Below are positions 50,559 through 58,910 of a DNA stretch of 64,000 nt, piece after piece. Within the stretch, counting starts at the first letter, position 1; each line of letters starts with the position of its first letter. The notes beneath the pieces are model-generated. The model was not told the origin of the DNA and did not search any database. It worked only from the letters and a program-made list of their open reading frames with translations. The DNA is from Amycolatopsis vancoresmycina (GTDB lineage Bacteria; Actinomycetota; Actinomycetes; Mycobacteriales; Pseudonocardiaceae): positions 62,001 to 126,000 of the forward strand of contig NZ_JNYY01000012.1 in NCBI RefSeq assembly GCF_000716785.1, read 5' to 3'. A program made the position numbers and the translations under genes.

Positions 50559-52433
50559 ATGTCGCGGAGCTCCTTGTTCGTCGCGCTGACCACGGTCAGT
50601 GCTTTGCTCGCCCCGGCCGCGGTGGCCGCCGCGGCGCCGCCCGGCGTCGATCCGGCCACCGTCGACCTCACGCTCGCCGCCGGGGCGAGCGCCGTCGTCA
50701 CCAAGCACGTCACCACCTCCGCCGTCCCGCCGAACCCCGACCTCGTGCTGCTCGCGGACACCACCGGGAGCATGGGCGGCGCGATCGACAACGTCCGCGC
50801 GAACGCGAACGCCATCACCGGGGACGTGCTCGCCGCGCAACCGACCGCCCAGTTCGGCGTGGCCGAGTACAAGGACTTCTCCGACTCCGTGCCGTTCAAG
50901 GTCAACCAGGGCATCACCGGCAACACCGCCGCGGTGCAGGCCGGCATCGACCAGTGGTCGGCGGCCGGCGGCGGTGACACGCCCGAAGCCGACCTCAACG
51001 CCCTGTACGAACTGGCCACCGGCGCCGTCGCCTACCGCCCGGACGGCACCCGCATCATCGCCTGGTTCGGCGACGCGCCGTCGCACGACCCCAGCGGCGG
51101 GCACACCCTGGCCCAGACCATCGACGCGCTCAAGGCGGCGAACATCCGCGTCGTCGCGGTCAACGTCGGCGCGCTCGACGCCCTCGGCCAGGCGAGCGCC
51201 ATCGCCACGGCCACCGGCGGCGTGCTGCTGAACAACGTGCCGTCGAACCAGGTGTCGCAGGCGATCCTCGACGGCATCAAGTCCATCGAGGTCACCGTCG
51301 CGCCGAAGGTCACCAGCTGCGACCCGCAACTGTCGCTCACCAACGCCCCGGCGAGCGTCAAGGTGCCCAGCGGCGACGTCGCGACGTTCACCGAGACCGT
51401 CGCGGCCGCGGCCGACGCCGCCCCGGGCACGTACCACTGCACGGTCGACTACCTGGTCGACGGCGTGTCCCGCGGGTTCGTCGAGACGACGACCGTGCGC
51501 GTGCTCGGGCTGAGCATCAACGACGTCACGGTGAACGAGGGCTCCGGCGGCGCGCCGGTGCGGGCCACCTTCACCGTGTCGCTGCTCGGCGGCGCGAGCC
51601 CGAACCCGGTGACCGTCCACTACGCCACCGCGGACGGCACGGCGACCGCACCGGCCGACTACCAGGCGGCGAGCGGTGACGTGACCTTCGCGCCCGGCGA
51701 GACGAGCAAGCCGGTGACCGTGCTGGTCAACCCGGACACCGTCGACGAGCCGGACGAGACGTTCACCGTGACGCTCTCGAACCCGGCAGGCGCCGGGCTG
51801 GTCGACCCGACCGGCGTCGGCACGATCGTCGACGACGACCGCGACGGCGTCTTCTCCTGCACCGGCACCGCCGCGAACGTCATCGGCATCACCGCGGCCG
51901 TGGCGAACCCGGCGAACCTGCCCTGCGCCGACGACAGCAAGAGCGTCCTCGACGCGACGCTCAACGCCGGCCTGATCAAGGTGCAGACGCACGCGCTGAC
52001 CGCCTCGACCGACCTGGCCCCCGACGACCAGTCGGCGGCTCCGGCGGCCGGTGACCACGCGCAGGCGGCGGCCAGGATCGACAAGACGGTGATCAGCACG
52101 GTCGGGCTGACCATCGAGCTGGGCGTGATCCAGTCGCAGGCGGCGGCGACCTGCCAGCCGGGCCCGGGCGGGCTCGCCCCGGTGCTGACCGGCAGTTCGA
52201 CCATCGCGTCCCTGAAGATCAACGGCGCCTCGGTCACGGTGGGCTCGGCGCCGCTGACGATCGCGCTGGTCATCGGCTCGCTGAAGCTCAACGGCCAGAC
52301 CATCGTGAACGGCGTCGTGAAGCAGCAGGCGGTCGCGCTGGAAACCCCGCTGGCGAAGATCGTGCTGGCGGAGTCCCAGGCCGACGTGCACGGCACCGCC
52401 GCGCACCCGGCGGGCAACCCCTGCAAGCGCTGA
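50559..52433 (+). CDS. Secreted protein with VWA and Calx-beta domains
   Basis: The product has 624 residues. A Sec signal peptide is clear (MSRSSLFVALTTVSALLAPA, cleavage after about residue 29, AAA). A VWA domain (about 62-270) begins VLLADTTGSMGGAIDN, a MIDAS variant with Thr in place of the first Ser. A Calx-beta domain (about 315-430) has ATFTVSLLGG, TVHYATADGTA and ADYQAASGDVTFAPGETSK. The C-terminal part (about 435-624) is a beta-rich Ala/Thr region without known motifs and no sortase signal. It probably acts outside the cell in metal-dependent adhesion or binding. A strong hairpin terminates it. Confidence 0.88.
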   Translation: MSRSSLFVALTTVSALLAPAAVAAAAPPGVDPATVDLTLAAGASAVVTKHVTTSAVPPNPDLVLLADTTGSMGGAIDNVRANANAITGDVLAAQPTAQFGVAEYKDFSDSVPFKVNQGITGNTAAVQAGIDQWSAAGGGDTPEADLNALYELATGAVAYRPDGTRIIAWFGDAPSHDPSGGHTLAQTIDALKAANIRVVAVNVGALDALGQASAIATATGGVLLNNVPSNQVSQAILDGIKSIEVTVAPKVTSCDPQLSLTNAPASVKVPSGDVATFTETVAAAADAAPGTYHCTVDYLVDGVSRGFVETTTVRVLGLSINDVTVNEGSGGAPVRATFTVSLLGGASPNPVTVHYATADGTATAPADYQAASGDVTFAPGETSKPVTVLVNPDTVDEPDETFTVTLSNPAGAGLVDPTGVGTIVDDDRDGVFSCTGTAANVIGITAAVANPANLPCADDSKSVLDATLNAGLIKVQTHALTASTDLAPDDQSAAPAAGDHAQAAARIDKTVISTVGLTIELGVIQSQAAATCQPGPGGLAPVLTGSSTIASLKINGASVTVGSAPLTIALVIGSLKLNGQTIVNGVVKQQAVALETPLAKIVLAESQADVHGTAAHPAGNPCKR

Positions 52434-52446
52434 TCCGGTGAACCAC

Positions 52447-52475
52447 CCGGGGCGGGCGGCCACCGCCCGCCCCGG
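52447..52475 (+). terminator. Terminator after the VWA protein gene
   Basis: A perfect 13-bp stem, CCGGGGCGGGCGG with CCGCCCGCCCCGG, has a 3-nt loop. It begins 14 nt after the stop codon. Confidence 0.75.
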
Positions 52476-52490
52476 CGTCTGCCGCGGCCG

Positions 52491-52536
52491 GTCGTGAGTG
52501 GTAAGGCGGGTTAGAACCCGCCTTACCACTCACGAC
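52491..52536. repeat. Perfect 22-bp inverted repeat with AG centre
   Basis: Arms 52491-52512 and 52515-52536 are exact reverse complements, starting GTCGTGAGTGGTAAGG. The element is separate from the neighbouring GC hairpin and lies between the convergent VWA and KAS III-like genes. It may terminate the minus-strand transcript, or be a dispersed palindromic element. Confidence 0.8.
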
Positions 52537-52544
52537 CCCGGGCG

Positions 52545-53531
52545 TCACAGCTCGTGGGAGGTCGTGTCGTCGGTGGTGACCAGCAGGGCGCTCCAGGCCG
52601 CGGCCGGGCTGATGTTGAGCAGCACCGCCCGGCCGTCGAACTCGCCGGTCTCCCGGGCGGTGGAAAGGTTGAAGAAGACGTCGTTGGGCCCCAGGTGGCC
52701 GCAGCGGGCCAGGTTTTCGGAGCACGCCTTGGCGATCGGGACGCCGAGCGCCTCCGACCAGTTCCGGAACGCGGCCGTCGACAGGTTCTGCGTGAGGTAG
52801 CAGGGGACGTCCGCCGGGGTCAGGCCGTTGCGGCCGAGGAGCCGGGCGACCAGGTCCCGCAGCCGGTTGCGGGTCTCCACGGCCAGCCGGAACGAATAGC
52901 CCGCGGGATCGGTGCACTCCTCCCGCCAGCGCGCGAACTCCTCGTCGCGGTACTCGACGCGGAACAGGTCCGCGTAGGCGCCGTTCGTCTCCAGCAGGAT
53001 GTCCCGGATCCGGAGTTCTCCCCGGCGGCGCACCAGAAGCGCGCCGCCGCTGTCGCCGTTGACCGTGACGGGGTGGCGGTAGCGGCCGGGGGTCGCGGGT
53101 TTGCTCCCGTGCAGCACGAGCACGTTCGCCAGGTCCGGATCGGCGTGCAGCAGCCCCCTGGCCGCGAGCAGCGCCGGGGTGAGCGACGCACAGCCGAGGC
53201 CGCCGACCGAGAACGCCATCGCCCGGTCCGCGCCGAGCACCGCCTGCAGCCGGGTGGCTTCCGAGCTGACCAGCGTCTGCGGCGCCCGCGGCTCCACGGT
53301 CAGCACGACGTCGACGTCGGCGGCGTCGAGGCCCGCGGTGGCCAGGGCGCGGCGGCCCGCCCGGGCGGCCAGGTCGGCCGCGGTGAGCGTGTCGTCGGCC
53401 GGGACCCGGTCGACGCCCAAGGCCGCGCAGGTCGCGTGTTCGGTCTCGGACAGCGTGGCCAGTTCGGGCAGCTCGGCCACGTTCACCGACGTCTCGGGCA
53501 GGTACCAGGCCGACGCGGCGAGCGCGATCAC
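52545..53531 (-). CDS. KAS III-like (3-oxoacyl-ACP synthase III family) enzyme
   Basis: The product has about 328 residues with a duplicated thiolase fold. The nucleophile Cys114 is in VGGLGCASLTPALLAARG. The usual His-Gln-Ala-Asn motif is replaced by LTQNLSTAAF, while ENLARCGHLGPNDVF stands where the Gly-Asn/His motif lies. The condensing triad is therefore altered, as in KAS III-like acyltransferases that esterify or amidate products rather than extend chains. The GTG start overlaps the stop of the hybrid synthase (GTGA), so it is translated with it and probably loads a starter or performs off-loading acyl transfer (inference). Confidence 0.85.
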   Translation of the reverse strand: MIALAASAWYLPETSVNVAELPELATLSETEHATCAALGVDRVPADDTLTAADLAARAGRRALATAGLDAADVDVVLTVEPRAPQTLVSSEATRLQAVLGADRAMAFSVGGLGCASLTPALLAARGLLHADPDLANVLVLHGSKPATPGRYRHPVTVNGDSGGALLVRRRGELRIRDILLETNGAYADLFRVEYRDEEFARWREECTDPAGYSFRLAVETRNRLRDLVARLLGRNGLTPADVPCYLTQNLSTAAFRNWSEALGVPIAKACSENLARCGHLGPNDVFFNLSTARETGEFDGRAVLLNISPAAAWSALLVTTDDTTSHEL

Positions 53532-56500
53532 GGCAGTTCGGTGAAAGCGCGCACGATTTCGTCGGCGAGCGTGTCCAGGCGGGCCTCGCCGACCCCGCCC
53601 GCCACGGCCAGCCGCAGCGCGCCGTCCCGCACCGCGCTCGTCACGACCAGCGGGAACCACGACGCGACCGCGCGTTTCAGGTTCACCGACAGGTCCCAGC
53701 GGGTCCGCAGGAGGCGGACGCCGGAGTCGAACGCGGAGGTGTCGCTCGGCCCGTGGAGCACGAGGACCTCCGGTTCGGGCAGGGCCCGCAGCTGCGCGGT
53801 GCCGGGCGAGTCCGGCGACAGGTGGCGCAGCATGCCGTAGCCGACGCCGTCGTTCGGCACCGACCGCGCGCGGTCGGTGATCTCCGGCAGGCACGCGCGG
53901 GCCGCGGTGCCGGGCTCGACCGGCAGCACCAGCGGGTGCAGCGTGGTGAACCAGCCCACCGACGGGCCGCGCCCGGCCAGCCGGAACGGGTTCGGGGTGG
54001 CCTCCCCCTCGGTCATCACGAACGCGCTCGGCGCGTCCTGCCACCGGGCCAGGCCGCACGACACCGCGCACAGCGCCGCTTCCCGGCCTTCCGCGCCGCC
54101 GGCCGAGAGCAGCGTCGCCACCGCCGGGTCGTCGAGGGTCCGGACGGTGATGCCGTCGCCGGGCGAACCGCCGATCGTCCCGGCTGCCGCACCCGCCCGC
54201 AGGGTCGCCGTCCAGTACGTCAGCTCGGCCGACAGCTCGTCGGAAGCCGCCATCGCCTGCAGGTGCCCGGCCCATTCGCGCCACCGCGGCGGCCGGGGCG
54301 CGAGCGACGGCGTGCGGCCCGCCGTGAGGTCGCCGAGCAGGACGTCGAGGTCGTCGAGGACGACCACAGTGGACATGTTGTCGAAGACGAAGTGGTTGAC
54401 CAGCAGCACGAGCAGGCCGCCGCGGGCGCGGCCGCGGTCGTAGTGGCGGACGCGGAACAGCGGCCCACGCGCGGGATCCATCTCCGCCTTCATCGCCTGG
54501 CAGTCGTCCGCGACGATCCCGAGTTCCTCTTCGGCGCCCAGCGGCGGGAGCACCTTCGTGTCGAACACGTCCGCCGCGGTGAGGTCCGCGACCTCGAGGC
54601 GGGCGCCCAGTGCGTTGCGCCGCAACCGGTAGCGCAGTGGCTCGTGCAGGGCCAGCAGGTGCGAGATCGCCGTCCGGATCGCGGCCGGGGCGACCTCGGG
54701 CGTGGTTTCCACCGTGTGCACGTCGACGAAGTCCCCGACGTCGTCGGGCATCCGGTGCAGGAAGCTGTGCATGATCGGCGTCGGCGGGATCCCCCGGAGC
54801 GGCTCCGGGACCGGCGCTTCGGACGGCGTGGCGGCGGGACCGTCGACGACCGCGGCCCGGGCCAGCTCGGCGAGCGTGCGGCACTGCAGCAGCTGCTGCG
54901 GGGTGAAGTGGACGCCCTCTTTCGCCGCCCGCGCGGCCACCCGCACGCCGAGGACCGAGTCGCCGCCGAGGTCGAAGAAGTTGTCCTTCGGCGAGACCGG
55001 GCCGCCGGGCAGCAGGTCCGCGCAGATCGCGGTGAGGACGTGCTCGGCGCGGGCGATCGGTTCACTGTCCACAAAGGAGGTTACGGTCATGGCGGGCTCA
55101 CTGCTCCGGTGGGTGGGGGCGGGTTCCGGCTCGCCGTCGACGGCCGGGAGGTCGCCGAGCGGGCGGCCGGGGTCGCGCAGCACGGCGTCGAGCAGGCCGG
55201 GCAGCAGCCGGGCGAGCGCTTCGGCCGTTTTGCGGTCGAACAACGCCGTCGCGTATTCGAAGTAGCCGTCCATCGGGCCGTCCTGCTGGTCGATGACGCC
55301 GACGGTCAGGTCGAACTTCGCCGTGCCGGGCGCGATCCCGGCGATCGTGCCGCCTTCGGAAAACCGCGAGCAGCCGAGGCCGCCCAGCTCGGCGGTGTCC
55401 TGCGGGACGTTCTGGTAGGTGTAGGCGACGTCGAACAGCGGCTGGCGGCCGGGCTCGCGGGGGCCGCACACCGCGGAAACGATCTTCTCCAGGGGGATTT
55501 CCTCGTGGTCGAGCACCTGCGCGACGGTGTCCGCGCAGCGCCGCACCAGCGCGGTGAACGACAGCGAGCCCTCGACCGGGGTGCGGAACGGCGGCAGGTT
55601 GTTGAAGTACCCCATGAGGTCGTGCGTGCCCGGGTGCGTCCGGCCGGAGGTGGCCACCGCGACGACGACGTCGGTGAACCCGGCCCACCGGTGCAGCAGC
55701 GCGTCGACCAGGGCGAGCATGGTGACGAACGTCGTCACGCCGTGTTCGCGGCTGAACGCCCGCGCGGCCTCGGCCGCCGGTTCGGCCACGGTGAACTCCA
55801 CGAGGTCGCCGTCGAAGGTCTGGGCGAGCGGGCGCGGCCGGTCCAGCGGCAGCTGCGCGGAAGGCGGCCCGGCCAGCCGGGTGCGCCAGAACCGCAGGCC
55901 GCGTTCGAGGGTCTCCCCCGTCAGGCGGTCCCGTTGCCAGGCCGCGAAGTCGGCGAACTGGAAGGGCAGGTCCGGCAGGTCGGGCGCGCGGCCGGCCAGC
56001 CGCGCCCGGTAGAGCTCGGTGAAGTCGCGGAAGAACACCGTCGGGGACCAGCCGTCGAAGACGATGTGGTGGTAGGTCCACAGCAGGACGTGGTCGTCGG
56101 CGGCCAGGCGCACCAGGGTGATCCGGACCAGCGGGCCGGTGGCCAGGTCGAACGGGCGCACGGCTTCGGCGTCGGCCAGTTCGTGCGCGTGCCGCTCGGC
56201 TTCGGGGAGCGCGCTCAGGTCGTGCACGACCAAGCGTGGCGAGGTTGGGGCGAGCCGGACGAAGGGAACGCCGTCGTCGTCGGGGATGCAGGTGCGCAGG
56301 ATCTCGTGCCGGTCGACGAGGTCCTGCACGGCCCCGGCGAGCGCGCCTTCGTCCAACGGCCCGGACAGGCGGAGGTCGTGCGGGATGTTGTAGAGCGCGG
56401 TGCCGGGGTTCAGCCGGTCCAGGTACCACAGCTGTTCCTGGCCGAACGACAGCGGCAGCGGCCCGCCGCGCGGGAGCACCCGCACGGCGGGGACGGCCCC

Positions 56501-58897
56501 GGACCGGCCGCCCTCGGCCCGGACCGCCTCGACGCGGGCGGCGAAGGCCCGCACGGTCGGGTGGGCGTACAGGTCGGCGAAGGTCAGCTCGACGCCGAAG
56601 TCGCGTTCCAGGGTGCGCAGCGCGGTGATCGCGGCGATCGACGTCCCGCCGTGGGCGAAGTAGTCCGAAGCCGGGCCGAGCCCAGCCTCGCCGAGGGCGC
56701 GGGCCCAGACTTCGGCGACCCGGCGTTCGGTGTCCACATCGGACACCGCGGCGGGCGGGGCTGCCGGGGCCCGCGTCTCGACGGGCGGCGCGCCCGGCGG
56801 GCGGCACCAGCAGCGGACGCTTTCGAGCGGGTAGGCCGGTGCCTCGATCCGCGGTACGACGGCCCCGGCGTAGTGGCGGTCCCAGTCGAGCCGGACGCCG
56901 AGCCGGTAGAGCGTCGCCAGCTGCCGCAGCACCGCCCGCCGCCCGCCGCCGGCAACCAGCTCGACGCAGCCGAGCTCGGGCGCGAGGCGGCGCATCGTCC
57001 GCGACAGCACCCCGCTCGTGCCCAGCTCGACCAGCACCGCGCCGTCCCGGACGAACCCGCGGACCGCTTCGGCCAGCCGGGCGGCGTCGAGTTCGGGGCC
57101 GACGGGCCGGTCCGCGGCCGCCGCCAGTCCGTCCACAAGGGACAGTTCACCGCGGGCGATCCGGACCGACAGGTTGCCCGCACCGGACCCGACGAGGTGG
57201 GTGTCCGGGATGCCCAGCGACCGGGCCAGCCGGTGCAGGGCGTGCTGGACGGCGACCAGCCGCGGCGCCGGCTCGGCGGGCAGCGGCTCGTCGCCGAGGA
57301 CTGGCCACGCCGCGCACAGCTCCCGCCAGACCTCCGGCTCGACCCCGCCGTCGCCGGAGAAGAGCAGCACCACCGGCGGGTCGTCCGCGACCGGCGCGTC
57401 CGGGACGGCGGCCGACCGCAGCGCCGCCGCGAGGCCGGCGGGCTCGGCGGCGACCACGGCGATCCGGAACGGGTGGTCGTCGCGGCCGCGGTTCATGGCG
57501 TGGCCGATGGTGCGGACGCCGTGCCCGCTCTCTTCGGCGAAGGCGGCGAGCCGGTCGCGGTAGGCGGCGAGGGCGGACGCCGTCTTCGCCGACACCGTGA
57601 CCAGGTGGCCGGTCTCGGCCGGTGCTTCGGGCACCGCCTGCGGTGGGGCCTGCTCGACGACGGCGTGCACGTTGGTCCCGGTCAGGCCGAACGAACTCAG
57701 CCCCGCGCGCCGCGGCCCGTCGCCGTCCCACGGGCCGAACGCGGGGTTCACCCGCACCGGGCCGCCGAAGTCGATCAGCGGGTTGGGCGTCTCGAAGTGC
57801 GCGGTCGGGTACCGGACGCCGCGCCGCACGCTGAGCAGCACCTTGACCAGCCCGGCGACCCCGGCGGCGTTGTCCAGGTGCCCGATGTTGCCCTTGATCG
57901 AGCCGATCGCGCAGTGCGGGGCCGTCACGCCGGCGTCGAGGAACGCCTGGCGCAGCGCTTCGACCTCGACGACGTCGCCGAGCGGGGTGGCCGAGCCGTG
58001 GCACTCGACGTACCCGACGGTGGCCGCGTCGACCCCGGCGTCGCGCCAGGCCGCGGTGATCACCTCGGTCTGGGCCTGCCGGCTCGGCGCGCTCATGCTG
58101 GCCATCCGGTAGCCGTTGTGGTTGACGGCGATGCCCTTCAGCACCGCGTGCACGTGGTCGCCGTCGGCGAGCGCGGCGGGCAGCGGCTTGAGCACGACGA
58201 TCCCGCCGCCTTCGCCGCCGACCGCGCCGGTGGCCCGCTCGTCGAACGGGCGGCACCGCCCCTCGGGCGACTCGACGCCGCGGACCGGGACGTGCCCGGC
58301 CTCGCGGATCGGCACCGGCCGCACGCTGATGCCGCCCGCCAGCGCCAGCTCGGCGGCCCCGCTGCGCAGCAGGGCGACGGCGTGGGCGATCGCGACCAGG
58401 CTGCCGCTGCACGCGGTGTCGAGGACGAGCGCGGGCCCGGTGAAGTCGTGGCGGTAGCTGATCCGCGCCGCCAGCGCCGCCCCGATGATGCCGAGGATCT
58501 GCTGCGGATCCTCCTCGTCGAAGAGGTCCTCGTAGTCGCTTCGCGAACTCCCGAGCACGACGGCGGTCCGGGATCCGCGCAGGGATCGTGGCGCGTAGCA
58601 GGCGTTCTCGAGGGCTTCGTGGGCCAGTTGCAGGATCAGCCGCTGGTGCGGGTCCATCCACGCGGCCTCGGCCGGCGGGACGCCGAAGAACCGGTGGTCG
58701 AACCGGTCGATCCGGTCGAGGTAGCCCATCGGCAGGTAGCCGGGGCCGGCCGCGAAACCGTTGTCCCGCAGCCGGTCCGGGTCGGGCTGCCCGGTCACGT
58801 CCCGGCCCGCGGCGAGCAGGTCGTGCACGGCGTCCAGCCCGTGGGCGCCCGGGAGCAGGGCGGACACCCCGATGATCGCCACGTCGTCGTTGCGCAC
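53528..58897 (-). CDS. Hybrid PKS-NRPS: KS, degenerate AT, T, C, T, degenerate E-like domain
   Basis: The product has 1789 residues. KS 1-430: Cys163 (DTACSGS), His300 (VECHGS), His340 (KGNIGHLD), complete. AT-like 435-700: FSGDGG instead of FPGQG and GSGAGN instead of GHSxGE, so probably inactive or a docking remnant. Carrier T1 725-790: Ser753 in HGGTSI. C domain 810-1245: HHIVFDG (943-949), intact. T2 about 1283-1350: Ser1314 in LGGDSV. The C-terminal 1365-1780 is epimerase-like (VGWFTT and GYGMLRHL motifs) with NHFVFDN (1501-1507) in place of HHxxxDG. There is no A, KR or TE domain, so substrates must come in trans. A Met-Thr-Val-Thr-Ser-Phe junction before T2 looks like an old start codon from a fusion. 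It lies 13 bp after the upstream NRPS. Confidence 0.9.
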   Translation of the reverse strand: MRNDDVAIIGVSALLPGAHGLDAVHDLLAAGRDVTGQPDPDRLRDNGFAAGPGYLPMGYLDRIDRFDHRFFGVPPAEAAWMDPHQRLILQLAHEALENACYAPRSLRGSRTAVVLGSSRSDYEDLFDEEDPQQILGIIGAALAARISYRHDFTGPALVLDTACSGSLVAIAHAVALLRSGAAELALAGGISVRPVPIREAGHVPVRGVESPEGRCRPFDERATGAVGGEGGGIVVLKPLPAALADGDHVHAVLKGIAVNHNGYRMASMSAPSRQAQTEVITAAWRDAGVDAATVGYVECHGSATPLGDVVEVEALRQAFLDAGVTAPHCAIGSIKGNIGHLDNAAGVAGLVKVLLSVRRGVRYPTAHFETPNPLIDFGGPVRVNPAFGPWDGDGPRRAGLSSFGLTGTNVHAVVEQAPPQAVPEAPAETGHLVTVSAKTASALAAYRDRLAAFAEESGHGVRTIGHAMNRGRDDHPFRIAVVAAEPAGLAAALRSAAVPDAPVADDPPVVLLFSGDGGVEPEVWRELCAAWPVLGDEPLPAEPAPRLVAVQHALHRLARSLGIPDTHLVGSGAGNLSVRIARGELSLVDGLAAAADRPVGPELDAARLAEAVRGFVRDGAVLVELGTSGVLSRTMRRLAPELGCVELVAGGGRRAVLRQLATLYRLGVRLDWDRHYAGAVVPRIEAPAYPLESVRCWCRPPGAPPVETRAPAAPPAAVSDVDTERRVAEVWARALGEAGLGPASDYFAHGGTSIAAITALRTLERDFGVELTFADLYAHPTVRAFAARVEAVRAEGGRSGAVPAVRVLPRGGPLPLSFGQEQLWYLDRLNPGTALYNIPHDLRLSGPLDEGALAGAVQDLVDRHEILRTCIPDDDGVPFVRLAPTSPRLVVHDLSALPEAERHAHELADAEAVRPFDLATGPLVRITLVRLAADDHVLLWTYHHIVFDGWSPTVFFRDFTELYRARLAGRAPDLPDLPFQFADFAAWQRDRLTGETLERGLRFWRTRLAGPPSAQLPLDRPRPLAQTFDGDLVEFTVAEPAAEAARAFSREHGVTTFVTMLALVDALLHRWAGFTDVVVAVATSGRTHPGTHDLMGYFNNLPPFRTPVEGSLSFTALVRRCADTVAQVLDHEEIPLEKIVSAVCGPREPGRQPLFDVAYTYQNVPQDTAELGGLGCSRFSEGGTIAGIAPGTAKFDLTVGVIDQQDGPMDGYFEYATALFDRKTAEALARLLPGLLDAVLRDPGRPLGDLPAVDGEPEPAPTHRSSEPAMTVTSFVDSEPIARAEHVLTAICADLLPGGPVSPKDNFFDLGGDSVLGVRVAARAAKEGVHFTPQQLLQCRTLAELARAAVVDGPAATPSEAPVPEPLRGIPPTPIMHSFLHRMPDDVGDFVDVHTVETTPEVAPAAIRTAISHLLALHEPLRYRLRRNALGARLEVADLTAADVFDTKVLPPLGAEEELGIVADDCQAMKAEMDPARGPLFRVRHYDRGRARGGLLVLLVNHFVFDNMSTVVVLDDLDVLLGDLTAGRTPSLAPRPPRWREWAGHLQAMAASDELSAELTYWTATLRAGAAAGTIGGSPGDGITVRTLDDPAVATLLSAGGAEGREAALCAVSCGLARWQDAPSAFVMTEGEATPNPFRLAGRGPSVGWFTTLHPLVLPVEPGTAARACLPEITDRARSVPNDGVGYGMLRHLSPDSPGTAQLRALPEPEVLVLHGPSDTSAFDSGVRLLRTRWDLSVNLKRAVASWFPLVVTSAVRDGALRLAVAGGVGEARLDTLADEIVRAFTELP

Positions 58898-58910
58898 CGG
58901 CTCCGGCCTC

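Noticed and set aside
56700..57600. A functional acyltransferase domain in the hybrid synthase
   Set aside because: The region aligns in position with an AT, but both the GQG and the GHSxGE motifs are lost.
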